In this document: in pieces, positions 8,301 through 16,793 of the stretch | How the letters are laid out: each line of letters begins with the position of its first letter | Position numbering within the stretch: the stretch's first letter is position 1 | IMG/VR virus record: IMGVR_UViG_3300031787_000619 | Span: 1-29,159 of that record | DNA from: a virus | Strand: one strand, 5' to 3' | Length of the DNA: 29,159 nucleotides | Program-made: the position numbers and the translations under genes | The notes under the pieces: model-generated | Seen by the model: only the letters and a program-made list of their open reading frames with translations | Told to the model about the DNA's origin: nothing | Database searches by the model: none

Positions 8301-9028
8301 GCGGTTAAATGAGCAGCCGTAATATTCGCAGTAATTCTGGCGTTGTCTGCAACAATGGATCCAGAAGCCTCCACATGGGCGACAGTCGCATTCGCAGTAA
8401 TTCTAGCGGAATCAGCAACAATAGAACCAGCAATAGATACGAAATGTGATGCTGTTACATTACTTGCGAATCTACCATTATCAGCAACAACCGAATTAGC
8501 AGTTGTCAAGTTACCAACAGCAGTATTTCCAACGACAGTTAAAGTTGTTCCTACATAACCACTATTGACTACTCCTAGAAATCCTGCGTTTGCTGTACCA
8601 ACAACTACTACGTTTGAGTTTGCTGTTATATTGTTTGTTACAATCTTATTTTTAATAACAAGACTACCGTTACCAATTATGTTATTAGCAACATAAAGAC
8701 CCGTGTGAGATTCGCCAACACCAGAACCACCACCTCCATAAATGAAAACAGTATTACCGATAGAAAGATTACCTGTACCCGAAACTTCGGAGCCTAAAAC
8801 AATATCTTTACCAACAGCAATATTACTCTGAAACAGAGCGCCGTTTACAACTGATAGTGAAGTGCCTGGTGAAGTAATAGACAATACACCAGTTGACGAA
8901 ATGGTAAATGTTCCGCTGGTTTTATTGTAATTACCGGTCTCAATTTGATTAAGTGCATTCGCTGCCAAATTGGTCTGGATGCGCCATTCATCAATCGTAT
9001 TTGTTCTTGTAATATTATTGAGTGCCAT
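5306..9028 (-). CDS. Long tail fibre with C-terminal S74 chaperone/autoprotease domain, 1240 aa
   Basis: The N-terminus (MALNNITRTNTIDEWRIQTN) resembles the attachment segment of fibres in T4-like aquatic phages. The shaft has many VVADxARxxAN repeats (residues about 175-340), including a 46-residue tandem unit. A GGTGATS element and a QLRVFINGVRQFASEYTEG domain lie near the middle. A 21-residue FGQANLAF array lies near residues 904-985. The last roughly 110 residues are a Peptidase_S74 intramolecular chaperone: SDDKLK places Ser1142 and Lys1147 five residues apart, as in the known Ser-Lys dyad, followed by GVSAQEVQAILPEVV and YEKLIPLLIEAIKEL. In that family the domain trimerises the fibre and is then cut off just before the serine. 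The start overlaps the previous stop (TAATG). Confidence 0.85.
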   Translation of the reverse strand: MALNNITRTNTIDEWRIQTNLAANALNQIETGNYNKTSGTFTISSTGVLSITSPGTSLSVVNGALFQSNIAVGKDIVLGSEVSGTGNLSIGNTVFIYGGGGSGVGESHTGLYVANNIIGNGSLVIKNKIVTNNITANSNVVVVGTANAGFLGVVNSGYVGTTLTVVGNTAVGNLTTANSVVADNGRFASNVTASHFVSIAGSIVADSARITANATVAHVEASGSIVADNARITANITAAHLTANGGGSVVADTARFNANTSVGEELTTITVNATNARFTANANAAHFTANNGGSVVADTARFNANTSVGEELTTITVNATNSRVSGNANAAHFTTTSGSVVADSLRITSATASANISGNVIAGNVNTQGMVYAGSLVSGKTDVGALTVTSLSTGGEATVGDLNVTGDFVLSGSIVYDADVLTISTASPITTTGEAYFGVFRGNDKGGVSGGSGGASANANAYIRWSSSANNWQIRDVFNSDATSTYSKILTANLITTSTASVSNADFASSWLMKNYVDNANTNLKSYVDTSAIQTAAANAGLLGINLSANIGAARIADTANSGLGDIIVMGRANGAFGVANLASNTFNGTSGSAAPSNGVISFTSTNGVTLVGGANTITVNTPQDVRTTASPTFSALTLTNALPVSQGGTGATSPGGALTNLLPAGGTSGYVLATSGSGTYYWAAGGTGGGGSATPGTTITSTRTTPTVNASQRIFATPIYQTGTGQLRVFINGVRQFASEYTEGANNLTGVASVSSNGYFSTSSASSTLVVNAPLAITGTLTGTATITGYVPGKIYYIKTINVNYFSLSETVGGAAITTTSGTTTGLSFTTGHNVTLTTGTSSGDAILLEVDAYTVNPYYANNIAYTVTGAIDSSANTIQLAIDSLESRKITTTAAEANTGLGLIIVGSRANSAFAQANLAYGQANNSFGSFGQANLAFAKANSASGIAASAFGQANLAFTTANSASGVAASAFGQANIAFATANTANSTLNASNLTSGTIPAGRFPAFTGDITTVAGGVASTLATVNSTTGSMGSATHVSRFTVNGKGLITSANSVAIAISSSAVSGLASSATTDTTNASNISSGTLNSDRLAYTFNQGVGTGSATRFASVAVGLPATTVGWSMGTGEIRATGDITAGYSDDKLKTRLGNIENALDKVSAISGFFYEPNKTAQDLGYEVKREVGVSAQEVQAILPEVVVPAPVDNQYLTVHYEKLIPLLIEAIKELRVEVEEIKGQIK
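6252..6319. repeat. 68-bp direct repeat, copy 2 (in 1240-aa fibre)
   Basis: Partner of 4837-4904, with starts 1415 bp apart and the same orientation and codon phase. It is followed on the minus strand by three to four 63-bp (21-residue) repeat units, with ttggcttgacc cores near 6093, 6156 and 6219. These are related but not identical to those in the 346-residue gene. Confidence 0.85.
8088..8156. repeat. 69-bp repeat unit, copy 1 in fibre shaft
   Basis: By eye, identical to 8226-8294, with a 138-bp period (46 codons). It encodes the conserved VVADTARFNANTSVGEEL part of the shaft repeat and the start of the TTITVNATN part. Confidence 0.85.
8226..8294. repeat. 69-bp repeat unit, copy 2 in fibre shaft
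   Basis: Second copy of 8088-8156. The flanking 69 bases of each unit encode similar but diverged residues (ANANAAHFTA against GNANAAHFTT). The unit is therefore a protein tandem repeat whose conserved half has stayed identical in DNA. Confidence 0.85.
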
Positions 9029-9261
9029 TATTCTTTACTCTGTTTCAGCAATGCGTTTAGTAGGGACTTGATTTCCTTCATATCCGAAGATAATTCTTCT
9101 ACCTGATTCTTCAAGTTATTTATCTCAGTATTTTTACCATTCATCCTATCAGCAAGTTTTTTTCTTGCTTCATTTTCAATCAAAGCGTTACGCCCCGTCA
9201 TCAACAGGGCGCTTGTGCCAGTATCTTTAATGAAATTGGTACCTTCAACTTTCACAAACAT
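9028..9261 (-). CDS. Small coiled-coil protein upstream of long fibre, 77 aa
   Basis: The N-terminal 30 residues (MFVKVEGTNFIKDTGTSALL...) look folded. Residues about 38-75 have heptads of Leu, Ile and Val among Lys, Glu and Asn (NNLKNQVEELSSDMKEIKSLLNALL), a short coiled coil. It begins 2 bases after the stop of the giant baseplate gene, and its stop overlaps the start of the long fibre by one base. It lies in a tightly coupled row and probably helps fibre attachment or trimerisation. The FVKVEG..L.RD-like start also occurs in small phage proteins of unknown function, so the role is a guess. Confidence 0.65.
   Translation of the reverse strand: MFVKVEGTNFIKDTGTSALLMTGRNALIENEARKKLADRMNGKNTEINNLKNQVEELSSDMKEIKSLLNALLKQSKE
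9117..9124 (-). promoter_or_regulatory. Possible internal late promoter motif GATAAATA
   Basis: The minus strand reads GATAAATA inside the coding region of the 77-residue gene, 88 bases before the long-fibre ATG at 9028. Unlike most other copies it lies within a gene, so chance is possible. Its position would give separate expression of the long fibre. Confidence 0.3.
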
Positions 9262-9263
9262 GA

Positions 9264-12200
9264 TTACTCGGCTGGAGTTGCGATAATACGCAAGTCTTTA
9301 ACGCTTGGAACAATTGCTGGATCGCTTGAAGTTAGGACAATCTTGATAGCAAAAGTCTTAAATGAATCGTATGTTACACCATTTGTTCCAGTATAAGTGA
9401 CTGCATTTGTTATAGCAGATGGGCGATATTCATATTCACGGAAAGTATCTGGATCTGGCGATGCTGTCACCGTTGGATTAATACAAACCATTTTTTCATA
9501 AGGTCTGTCTTTAAATCGTGTTGCATCACTATCCGACAATATCTTATAGAATACGGAAACTTCTGAAGACCCTGGTTTGTTCGCACCAAGGAATACTCGC
9601 AAATCACCAGCGTCATATCCATCAGCCAATTTAACTGGCTTAGTGATATAACGAGCAAGACAAGGACCACCAGAAGAATCATATTCACTATTCAATTCAA
9701 TAGTTGCGTTAGATGTAACTGTAGATGAATTGCCAGTATCTGGATATGAAATAGTAAAATTATCTAGGTATCCAGATCCTGATGATGTTACGTAAATTCC
9801 AATAACATTACCATTACCATCAACCCGCACATTAGCGTTTGCTCCAGTGCCAGATGAACTTGTAATTGTAATTACGTTTGCGTTGCTATATCCTCTGCCC
9901 GTTGCAGTAATTGTAAAATCTTCGGAATTGATTTCTGCATTATCAATATAATTTTCCCATATATTTACAGAAGCGGCTTCCATTGAAAATATTGGTGAAA
10001 CTGCATCACTTGTTGTAGTCATTTCCAATTTCAATGTAAAATCATTCGCATTAAACATTTTCTTTCTGCGATATCCAACTTGATACAAATCATCACTAGA
10101 GAAGCTATATGTTTGTCCTGAAGACAATGTTCTATATGAAGTTTCTTTTGTTCCCGAAATTGTAGTTGTTGCGATGCTATGTGTCAAAGATGTAACTTTT
10201 GCATCTGGTATAATTGGTTTCGTAATCAATCTTAATTTGTCATAGTTTGTGCTAGTTGATAATGCTTGATTTCTCAAGAAATATGTCGCAGTACTATTCG
10301 TTGCGAAAACACAACGATTTAATTTAAACATCAAGTCTTCATTAATAAACGGAGTCCATTCTGCGGTATTTTGTGATTTATACAAAGTTCCCATATATGG
10401 TTGTTTATCCACATATTCATTATTGGTAGTTGTTCCACCCTTTTCAGCTTCCCAAACAATATATTCCTGAGTATCAGCTAAAACAATTAACGCATATTGA
10501 CCAGGTTTTAAATATACTGGGAAACTAAATTCAAAATTAGTAGATGTGGTTGAATCAGTAACACTCGGAGTTTCTGAAACGTTGATTTGAGAAGGATACT
10601 TGGTGACAACGGATTCTGGATACCAGTAATCTGAAGATGGAAATCCATTTACAGTGGGACGAATTTGTAGCGTCACTGGCAAATTGCCATCATCTTTAGC
10701 TTTGAAGAATAAATCAACACTACTTAAGTACAAACCTTGTGGATACACAACAGGATCAACAAAGAATGTTTGGGCAAGAGGATCAGTTCCTCCTACTTGA
10801 TATGTTGATAATAATTCTTGTCCAGCGGCTACTGAACCGACTAGTCTATCGGAAGTTTGTATACCAACAATTTTTCTTTCAACATCAACATTCAATACAG
10901 TATCAACGAGTGTTGTTTTGCTTACTGTTAGTCCAGTCGCATTGTATGTTTTGTCGGAGAATGAAATTGAATCTGCATCATATGTGTTATTAAAAGATTC
11001 GGTAACGCGGAAGTTTCTTTCGCCAGAACGGAATGTTGCTTTTGGCATATAGAATGCACCACCAACTTGTCCAAGTTTGTTAGACATATTTGTGCCAAAA
11101 CTATAAACATATGTTCCACCAACATACGTAGTTGCTCCACTTACTGTAGCAACTTTTGTGCTAGTATCATATGCGGTTACTGCAAATTGTGCACCAACTC
11201 CTTCAAATGAAGATGTTGAGTGAATAAGTGTAATTGTATTTCCAACTATGTTATATGATGGCGCATCGGACGCAAGAGTAATTGTTGTAGCAGTAATTCC
11301 TCTTGTTACACCAGAACGATGGTCAGTTACGGAAGAAATTGTGTATGTATTTCCACTATCTAAAGCGTAGACATATTTACTAGAAAGTGGTTTACCAGTT
11401 TCGTTAATAATAGAAACATTAGCTGAACCAGGCTCACTTACTACAACAAACGCCGCAGAATAAGATGTACCGCCAGCCAATAAACTTGCCAAGTTAGCAG
11501 CCAAATCACCAACAGTATTTGCTATAAGAACAGATTCTCCAGAAATCAAAGTTGTATTAGCACTCAATGTAACTTTGTTTGGTACTACAATGTATTTGTT
11601 AACATCAGTATTATCAAAGAAAGAATACATGACTGTTGAAGGCCTCATTCCATCGGTAGCAAAAAGAATTTGCTTTGACTTCATGTATGGTTGAATAGCT
11701 AAGTCTGTAACAAAAGTTCCTACATCTACCTGTGAAGTTGAAGTAGTAATTTGTTTCTGATTTAGTTCCGCGCCCTTGGTCAAATATGTGTTGTCATTAA
11801 CGGCCGCAACGACACCAAAAGTGCGACCGCCCAAATGCACGGTTGATTGTTTAGTATAATCAGTTTCTTTTAAAGTTTTATACCATTTATTATCGGCAAT
11901 TTGTGCGAAAGGACTATCTTTATCATCGGCCCATTGTTTATTATTATCAGCAACATACTTAAGTGTACTATTGATAAAATTGAAGGCATTATCAATACCT
12001 TGAACAGAATTTAATGTAACTCTTGCTGTAGAATCGGTATCAACATCTCCAGTAAATTCTGGGAATAATTTTGTTTTACCTTTGAAGTTGGCAAAAGTTG
12101 CATCGGCAACTGCCATTGATTTTGTTGCATAAGGTTGTTTTGCAAATTCAGAAGTAGTATATGAAAGCATCAATGCTTTTTTGGTACCAGCACCAACAAC

Positions 12201-15200
12201 TTTTGTTGCGCCGGCGCTCAATGAAGTATTAAGCTCCAGTTCAACAGTTCTCATTAGAGAAGCTGGATACAATCTTCCTGCATCAATCAAGTTTCTATTA
12301 TCTAAATCCACATCTGAAAAAGTAGCTTGCGAATCTTTTGATGTAAAGTTATCAACAAGAATACCATACTTTGAACGCTCAAGTCCATTGTTATCCAGAA
12401 TCTTTGTTGAGGCTGCATCTTTCTCTAATGTTGTTAATGCAACATAATACTCAAGTCCACGAATTCTATCCTCAAACGCTTGAATGTCGCTCATCGTATA
12501 TCTACGGTGATTTTTAAAATCTGCACGGATATCTTTTACACTCTCAGTATATGCTGGAATATACAGAGTATAAATCAACATATCTTTTGTATCTACTGGA
12601 GGCGGTACTGGAACAACCGCAGATTGACCTCTTAATACTCCAATTTCTCTAGAAGATTTAACTACAACTTGGTCAATTCTTGGCAAGAAATAATCATAAT
12701 TCATTGTAATATTTTCTAGAGGTTCTGGATTCAATGCTCCAGACAACGATGTTCCGCCCACATCTTTATATGGCCTAAAGTCAAATGCGCCTCTTAGAGG
12801 AATAAGTTTTTTATCTTCTTTATTATCAAACTTGGAAATATCTGAGTAAGAAATATTTGAGCCTTGTGCATATGAATCCACATCAAATAATCCTGCAAAT
12901 ACAGACAAGTTTTTAAAATATCTATACTGCACAAATACTTTTCCAACAGGTGCAGAATATCCACGTTTTAATGTAATCGTTGCATGGTCGTAATGTGTCT
13001 TGCGTTGACCATTGTCAAATTCATAGTGAGATGTAATATCATTAGATACGGTTGTCAACATAGCCGATGTGACATTTGCTCCAGTATTTCTAGAATCATA
13101 GATACCAATGAGTTCATACACATCCGGGACTTGCAAACTAACCGCTTTGCCTGGCGTTCTTAAATCTGTTAATACTGTGCCGTTATCAAAGTTGGTTGCG
13201 CCGATACTCTTGAATACTGCACCACCCGAAAAATATGTTACTTCTCCGGTTGTATTTGCGGAATAAAGAACAGTAGTTCCTTCAGTTCCGCCAGTATCCA
13301 TTTCATATGGAATCAGAGAATGTAAATCTGTTCCACCAGTAATTGGTACTAATTGTTTACGCTTAGTAACACCAGTTGCTCCAACCTCAGCATTATTGAT
13401 TTTTGTAGTTACAAGCAAATCAACTTTGATAACATCAGTTAAAGTTTTCAAATCAACTTCAAATGATGATGTTGAAACTGTGGTAATTGTAAAGTTATTA
13501 TTTGATAAGCTAATTGCTGTATTAGGAGCAATACCATATTGAGTATTACTTGCACTATCTGACCGGACAAAACAAATTATATTATTCAGAATCAATGAAT
13601 CTGAAACTGTTCCTGATGCGGGTAAAAATGGGAAAGTATCTGTGCCTGAAGCAGTCACGGTAAATTTACCACCAGATGTTGTTCCTGTATATTTCTTTCT
13701 TACCTGAAAATCCATATTGCTAATTGTATTAGCTTTGATTGCTTCATATGGCGTTTCAAAAACTAAACTGGTTCTAACTGGTTCACTAATAGAAACAAAT
13801 CCTGTAGTTGGATTTTTTGAGTCTGTGTCAATATTACCCGCAAATGCTATAAACAAACCACCATTAGCAACAAGTGACTCAGTATTTTTAATCTCAGATT
13901 GAATTGTGAATGTATTTGATCCTGGAACAAAAGTCAATGATGATGCTAAATTAAATGTAGCCGCATTTGAACTTGTAATTAAAATTGGAGATAATGTGGC
14001 ACCAGTTCCATTTGTAATTTGAAAATACATGTTTGCATAAGCATTCAATGGCAAAGCATTATTGAATGCGGCAGGAATTGCAATTGTAGTAGCAGATGAT
14101 CCAGTTGCGGCTAATGTTCCTGTAATTGGAACAGTATTAGCGCCAAATGTGTTTACAGTAAATGTATGCGTGGTACCAATCTCCGTATTGGATGCATCAT
14201 TGTAGCGAATCATATTTGCATAAATTGTACCAATTTTGGTAGAATTGTACGCTGGACCTGTTGATAGACTAATGTTTGTATGTGGAACAGAATGAATGTC
14301 CAAAGATGGGAATGTTGTAATATCAAGCGTACCACGAACATTTGCAAGAACTAAACTACTTTCATAGTTTGTTGGTAAATCAAAACTTGAAACATTTGAA
14401 ACTTCTCTTGCTCTGTCAACTTCAATAATTGTTGGAGCAATAGTTTCAAATTCATAACCACTCACGTAGGCTTTGCCCGGATCTAAAATAACGTTGAATT
14501 TACCATTAGCACTATCGCCTTCTTCAAGAGAAATGACAAATGGATCCACCGTATAGTTTCCAGATTCATCATGTGTACGGCGGGCTAATGTTTTTTCAAT
14601 TTCACTATAGATTGGATAATCAATCTCTTTTGTTTTTACACCATTAACAAGACGAACAATTTCAAAGAATGTTGAAATATCAGCAGAATCTAATGTTCTC
14701 TTTGATAGAGAAGTTTGAATTGCAAAACGCTCGGCTCCTGGTGCTTGGTAGTTAAAGGCACCCTGTGCTGGATCCAATAGTGATGTATCATCAATTTCAT
14801 CAACAATAGTTTCAGTAAATTCAATACCAATTTTGTATGATGGATTTAAATTGATTGTGGTTGTGTTATATCCTACACGATAGAAAATTTCAAGAACGAG
14901 GTATTGAGGAACTACTTTTACAAATTGTCCTTTGAAGTAGTAAATACCTTCTTGAAGTTTAGCTATGAAAGAACCACCAACAGCCGCAGTGGATCTCAAT
15001 TGTGCATAAATTTCTTGCCCATAAACACGAATTTCATCCGACTCCGCAAATCTTTCGCCGCTTAGATATTTCAAAATTAAAATTGGATTTGCAGTTGATG
15101 TGTCAATTGCAATAACTTTTGCTCTAATTATTTTGGTTGAGTTATATGAAACGACAGTCTTGTTTAGAAATTGTGTAGCATCAACATCTAAGTTATTATA

Positions 15201-15440
15201 TTGAGCAGCCAGCACCACATAATTAGCTTTGTTATCTAAAGAAACTTTACCACCAACAATTGGACTACCACTCTTAAAAATGTGGTTACCAAATTTCTCA
15301 ATTTGATTGGCTAGTATGGTTTGTAATTGCGTTAATTCACGGGCTTGAACCGAATAACCTGGACGAAACAAGACACGCATGAAGTTTTTATCTTCATCAA
15401 AATCGTCATAGTATGGATCGTAGTTAAAAGTAGCAGTCAT
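9264..15440 (-). CDS. Giant DUF4815-type baseplate/virion structural protein, 2058 aa
   Basis: The N-terminus (YDPYYDDFDEDKNFMRVLFR then PGYSVQARELTQLQTILANQ, IEKFGNHIFKSGSPIVGG) is the hallmark of DUF4815 structural proteins of T4-like environmental phages. The middle is a long mix of beta-rich segments. Near residues 1500-1640 is a GGTDPLAQTFFVDP ... LPVTLQIRPTVNGFPSSDYW ... FPVYLKPGQYALIVL beta-sandwich-like region. At about residues 1840-1917 there is one glycine module (GRGYSNANVITI... GTGANANVRV... GSGYLDNF) also seen in gp6, the gp7-position protein and gp8. It follows gp8, where T4 carries gp9-gp10, so it may stand in for the outer wedge/fibre-anchor proteins. It has a strong GAGGAA ribosome-binding site, and the coding sequence is uninterrupted. 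Confidence 0.8.
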   Translation of the reverse strand: MTATFNYDPYYDDFDEDKNFMRVLFRPGYSVQARELTQLQTILANQIEKFGNHIFKSGSPIVGGKVSLDNKANYVVLAAQYNNLDVDATQFLNKTVVSYNSTKIIRAKVIAIDTSTANPILILKYLSGERFAESDEIRVYGQEIYAQLRSTAAVGGSFIAKLQEGIYYFKGQFVKVVPQYLVLEIFYRVGYNTTTINLNPSYKIGIEFTETIVDEIDDTSLLDPAQGAFNYQAPGAERFAIQTSLSKRTLDSADISTFFEIVRLVNGVKTKEIDYPIYSEIEKTLARRTHDESGNYTVDPFVISLEEGDSANGKFNVILDPGKAYVSGYEFETIAPTIIEVDRAREVSNVSSFDLPTNYESSLVLANVRGTLDITTFPSLDIHSVPHTNISLSTGPAYNSTKIGTIYANMIRYNDASNTEIGTTHTFTVNTFGANTVPITGTLAATGSSATTIAIPAAFNNALPLNAYANMYFQITNGTGATLSPILITSSNAATFNLASSLTFVPGSNTFTIQSEIKNTESLVANGGLFIAFAGNIDTDSKNPTTGFVSISEPVRTSLVFETPYEAIKANTISNMDFQVRKKYTGTTSGGKFTVTASGTDTFPFLPASGTVSDSLILNNIICFVRSDSASNTQYGIAPNTAISLSNNNFTITTVSTSSFEVDLKTLTDVIKVDLLVTTKINNAEVGATGVTKRKQLVPITGGTDLHSLIPYEMDTGGTEGTTVLYSANTTGEVTYFSGGAVFKSIGATNFDNGTVLTDLRTPGKAVSLQVPDVYELIGIYDSRNTGANVTSAMLTTVSNDITSHYEFDNGQRKTHYDHATITLKRGYSAPVGKVFVQYRYFKNLSVFAGLFDVDSYAQGSNISYSDISKFDNKEDKKLIPLRGAFDFRPYKDVGGTSLSGALNPEPLENITMNYDYFLPRIDQVVVKSSREIGVLRGQSAVVPVPPPVDTKDMLIYTLYIPAYTESVKDIRADFKNHRRYTMSDIQAFEDRIRGLEYYVALTTLEKDAASTKILDNNGLERSKYGILVDNFTSKDSQATFSDVDLDNRNLIDAGRLYPASLMRTVELELNTSLSAGATKVVGAGTKKALMLSYTTSEFAKQPYATKSMAVADATFANFKGKTKLFPEFTGDVDTDSTARVTLNSVQGIDNAFNFINSTLKYVADNNKQWADDKDSPFAQIADNKWYKTLKETDYTKQSTVHLGGRTFGVVAAVNDNTYLTKGAELNQKQITTSTSQVDVGTFVTDLAIQPYMKSKQILFATDGMRPSTVMYSFFDNTDVNKYIVVPNKVTLSANTTLISGESVLIANTVGDLAANLASLLAGGTSYSAAFVVVSEPGSANVSIINETGKPLSSKYVYALDSGNTYTISSVTDHRSGVTRGITATTITLASDAPSYNIVGNTITLIHSTSSFEGVGAQFAVTAYDTSTKVATVSGATTYVGGTYVYSFGTNMSNKLGQVGGAFYMPKATFRSGERNFRVTESFNNTYDADSISFSDKTYNATGLTVSKTTLVDTVLNVDVERKIVGIQTSDRLVGSVAAGQELLSTYQVGGTDPLAQTFFVDPVVYPQGLYLSSVDLFFKAKDDGNLPVTLQIRPTVNGFPSSDYWYPESVVTKYPSQINVSETPSVTDSTTSTNFEFSFPVYLKPGQYALIVLADTQEYIVWEAEKGGTTTNNEYVDKQPYMGTLYKSQNTAEWTPFINEDLMFKLNRCVFATNSTATYFLRNQALSTSTNYDKLRLITKPIIPDAKVTSLTHSIATTTISGTKETSYRTLSSGQTYSFSSDDLYQVGYRRKKMFNANDFTLKLEMTTTSDAVSPIFSMEAASVNIWENYIDNAEINSEDFTITATGRGYSNANVITITSSSGTGANANVRVDGNGNVIGIYVTSSGSGYLDNFTISYPDTGNSSTVTSNATIELNSEYDSSGGPCLARYITKPVKLADGYDAGDLRVFLGANKPGSSEVSVFYKILSDSDATRFKDRPYEKMVCINPTVTASPDPDTFREYEYRPSAITNAVTYTGTNGVTYDSFKTFAIKIVLTSSDPAIVPSVKDLRIIATPAE

Positions 15441-15451
15441 TTATTCCTCGT

Positions 15452-16780
15452 TTAGAAACTCAATATGAAACGAATTCGTTCGGTTTGGGCAGGGTCTCTT
15501 GTAATTGGCAATTTATCTGATATGTATAATATCTTTCCAGAGTACAAATCAAGAGTAGGATTTGTAACTGTATTTACAATACGAATAGCGCCTGTTTGTA
15601 AGCCTCTAATCGCTTGATTTGTTTGTAATGTTCCACGAACATTGTTTAGGTATAATAAGTTGGGCGTTTCACTAAAAGAAATAACATCAGCCGTAAACGT
15701 TGCGTCGGCGTATGTTGTTCCCTGATATACAACTTCATCATTGTTGAAGTCGCCAACACCAGGTGAAACTTTAACAAGAGTGTATAAAGAATATGTTTGT
15801 GCTGTGGCTAATATTGTTGTATCATATCTATATGGATTTCTTAACAATACAACCTCACGAAAATCATTGTCAACCGGTAATACACCGCTTTCATCTTGTG
15901 CAAACTCTACGTTAAACATAATAGTGGATCCACCTAATTCATAAGTTGGATCATATCCATGACCATCGTGTGGAGCAATTGAGACTGTTGCGGATGCAAG
16001 TGAGCCAACTCCGCCAGTAACATCAGTAAAAGTTAAGTTTGCATAAGTGTAATAATTACCGCGATTCTGTATGATTATATTTTTTACTTGTCCACCAGAA
16101 ACGTTCGCTTTCAATACTGCACCAGTTCCGTCGCCGTCAATCGTAATAATACTCTGTACAGTGCCATCTGTATAATTATTACCAGAATTTGTGACTGTAA
16201 CGATATCAATTGAACCTGCTTCAGCGGCACCTCGGACAAATTTATTGGTAGAAACTGGCATCCAATCATCAGTCAAAAACTTTTGTTTTTGTAAAGATGT
16301 TAGTGTGTACATATATTTCCACTTGTAATCATCGGCAGTTTCCACATATGGTTCTTCCAAAGATGTTGTGGAAAGTGTCAACTCCGGTTCTACAGTGGAT
16401 GCTGTTCCTGTTGATACATTTGAAAGACACTTAAAGACCTGGTCTTTTGTGTTTAACACATAGAAATTTGTATTTGCTTCATACGTATTGTATATTGTAT
16501 TTGAAGTCCAATTATTTCTTGGAACAACAAGAGATGCATTTTCAAACGATAGTTGTTTAGCTAAGACACCGCGTTTATAGTAATCATTTATATCATTATC
16601 CGATTCTGATGGAGTGCCAGCAACTTCTGTTCCAGCATTCCATGGCAAGTGTCTACCAAAAAACGCATACAAATATGACTTTCTTTCAGCTGGCAAGTAT
16701 GAGTTGGAGCCCAAGTCCAACAAGTTATAAACTTGCTGTGCCATCAATATTTTGAAGTTTTTAGTTAAGAGTGCTGACAT
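15452..16780 (-). CDS. 8: Baseplate wedge protein gp8, 442 aa
   Basis: Baseplate wedge component; in T4 gp8 is a dimer that binds gp10 and gp7 in the wedge. Recognisable landmarks in order: YAFFGRHLPWN (residues 38-48), VVPRNNWTSNTIY (85-97), DYKWKYMYTL (151-160) and the C-terminal RIRFILSF, which parallels the INILFTF end of T4 gp8. It is about 108 residues longer than T4 gp8 (334). Much of the extra length is a glycine-rich beta module at residues 190-270 (TNSGNNY...GDGTGA...GGQVKNIIIQNRGNYYTY), plus a VYQG...VRGTLQ segment at 350-392 shared with the gp7-position protein. Gene order after gp6 and the gp7-position gene matches T4. Confidence 0.85.
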   Translation of the reverse strand: MSALLTKNFKILMAQQVYNLLDLGSNSYLPAERKSYLYAFFGRHLPWNAGTEVAGTPSESDNDINDYYKRGVLAKQLSFENASLVVPRNNWTSNTIYNTYEANTNFYVLNTKDQVFKCLSNVSTGTASTVEPELTLSTTSLEEPYVETADDYKWKYMYTLTSLQKQKFLTDDWMPVSTNKFVRGAAEAGSIDIVTVTNSGNNYTDGTVQSIITIDGDGTGAVLKANVSGGQVKNIIIQNRGNYYTYANLTFTDVTGGVGSLASATVSIAPHDGHGYDPTYELGGSTIMFNVEFAQDESGVLPVDNDFREVVLLRNPYRYDTTILATAQTYSLYTLVKVSPGVGDFNNDEVVYQGTTYADATFTADVISFSETPNLLYLNNVRGTLQTNQAIRGLQTGAIRIVNTVTNPTLDLYSGKILYISDKLPITRDPAQTERIRFILSF

Positions 16781-16785
16781 GTTTT

Positions 16786-16793
16786 TATTTATC
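16786..16793 (-). promoter_or_regulatory. Late promoter-like motif GATAAATA close to gp8 start
   Basis: The minus strand reads GATAAATA ending only 5 bases before the gp8 ATG, and it overlaps the stop codon of the upstream gene. At this distance a transcript started in T4 fashion would be nearly leaderless, and no clear Shine-Dalgarno exists. It may be a promoter for a leaderless message, an AU-rich translation signal, or chance. Confidence 0.3.

Noticed and set aside
7080-8558. Several + strand open frames of 60-116 aa opposite the long fibre
   Set aside because: They result from the Ala/Asn/Val/Thr-rich repeats on the coding strand, which rarely produce stops on the other. Hydrophobic repeats such as SATTEP are mirror images of the VVAD repeats.
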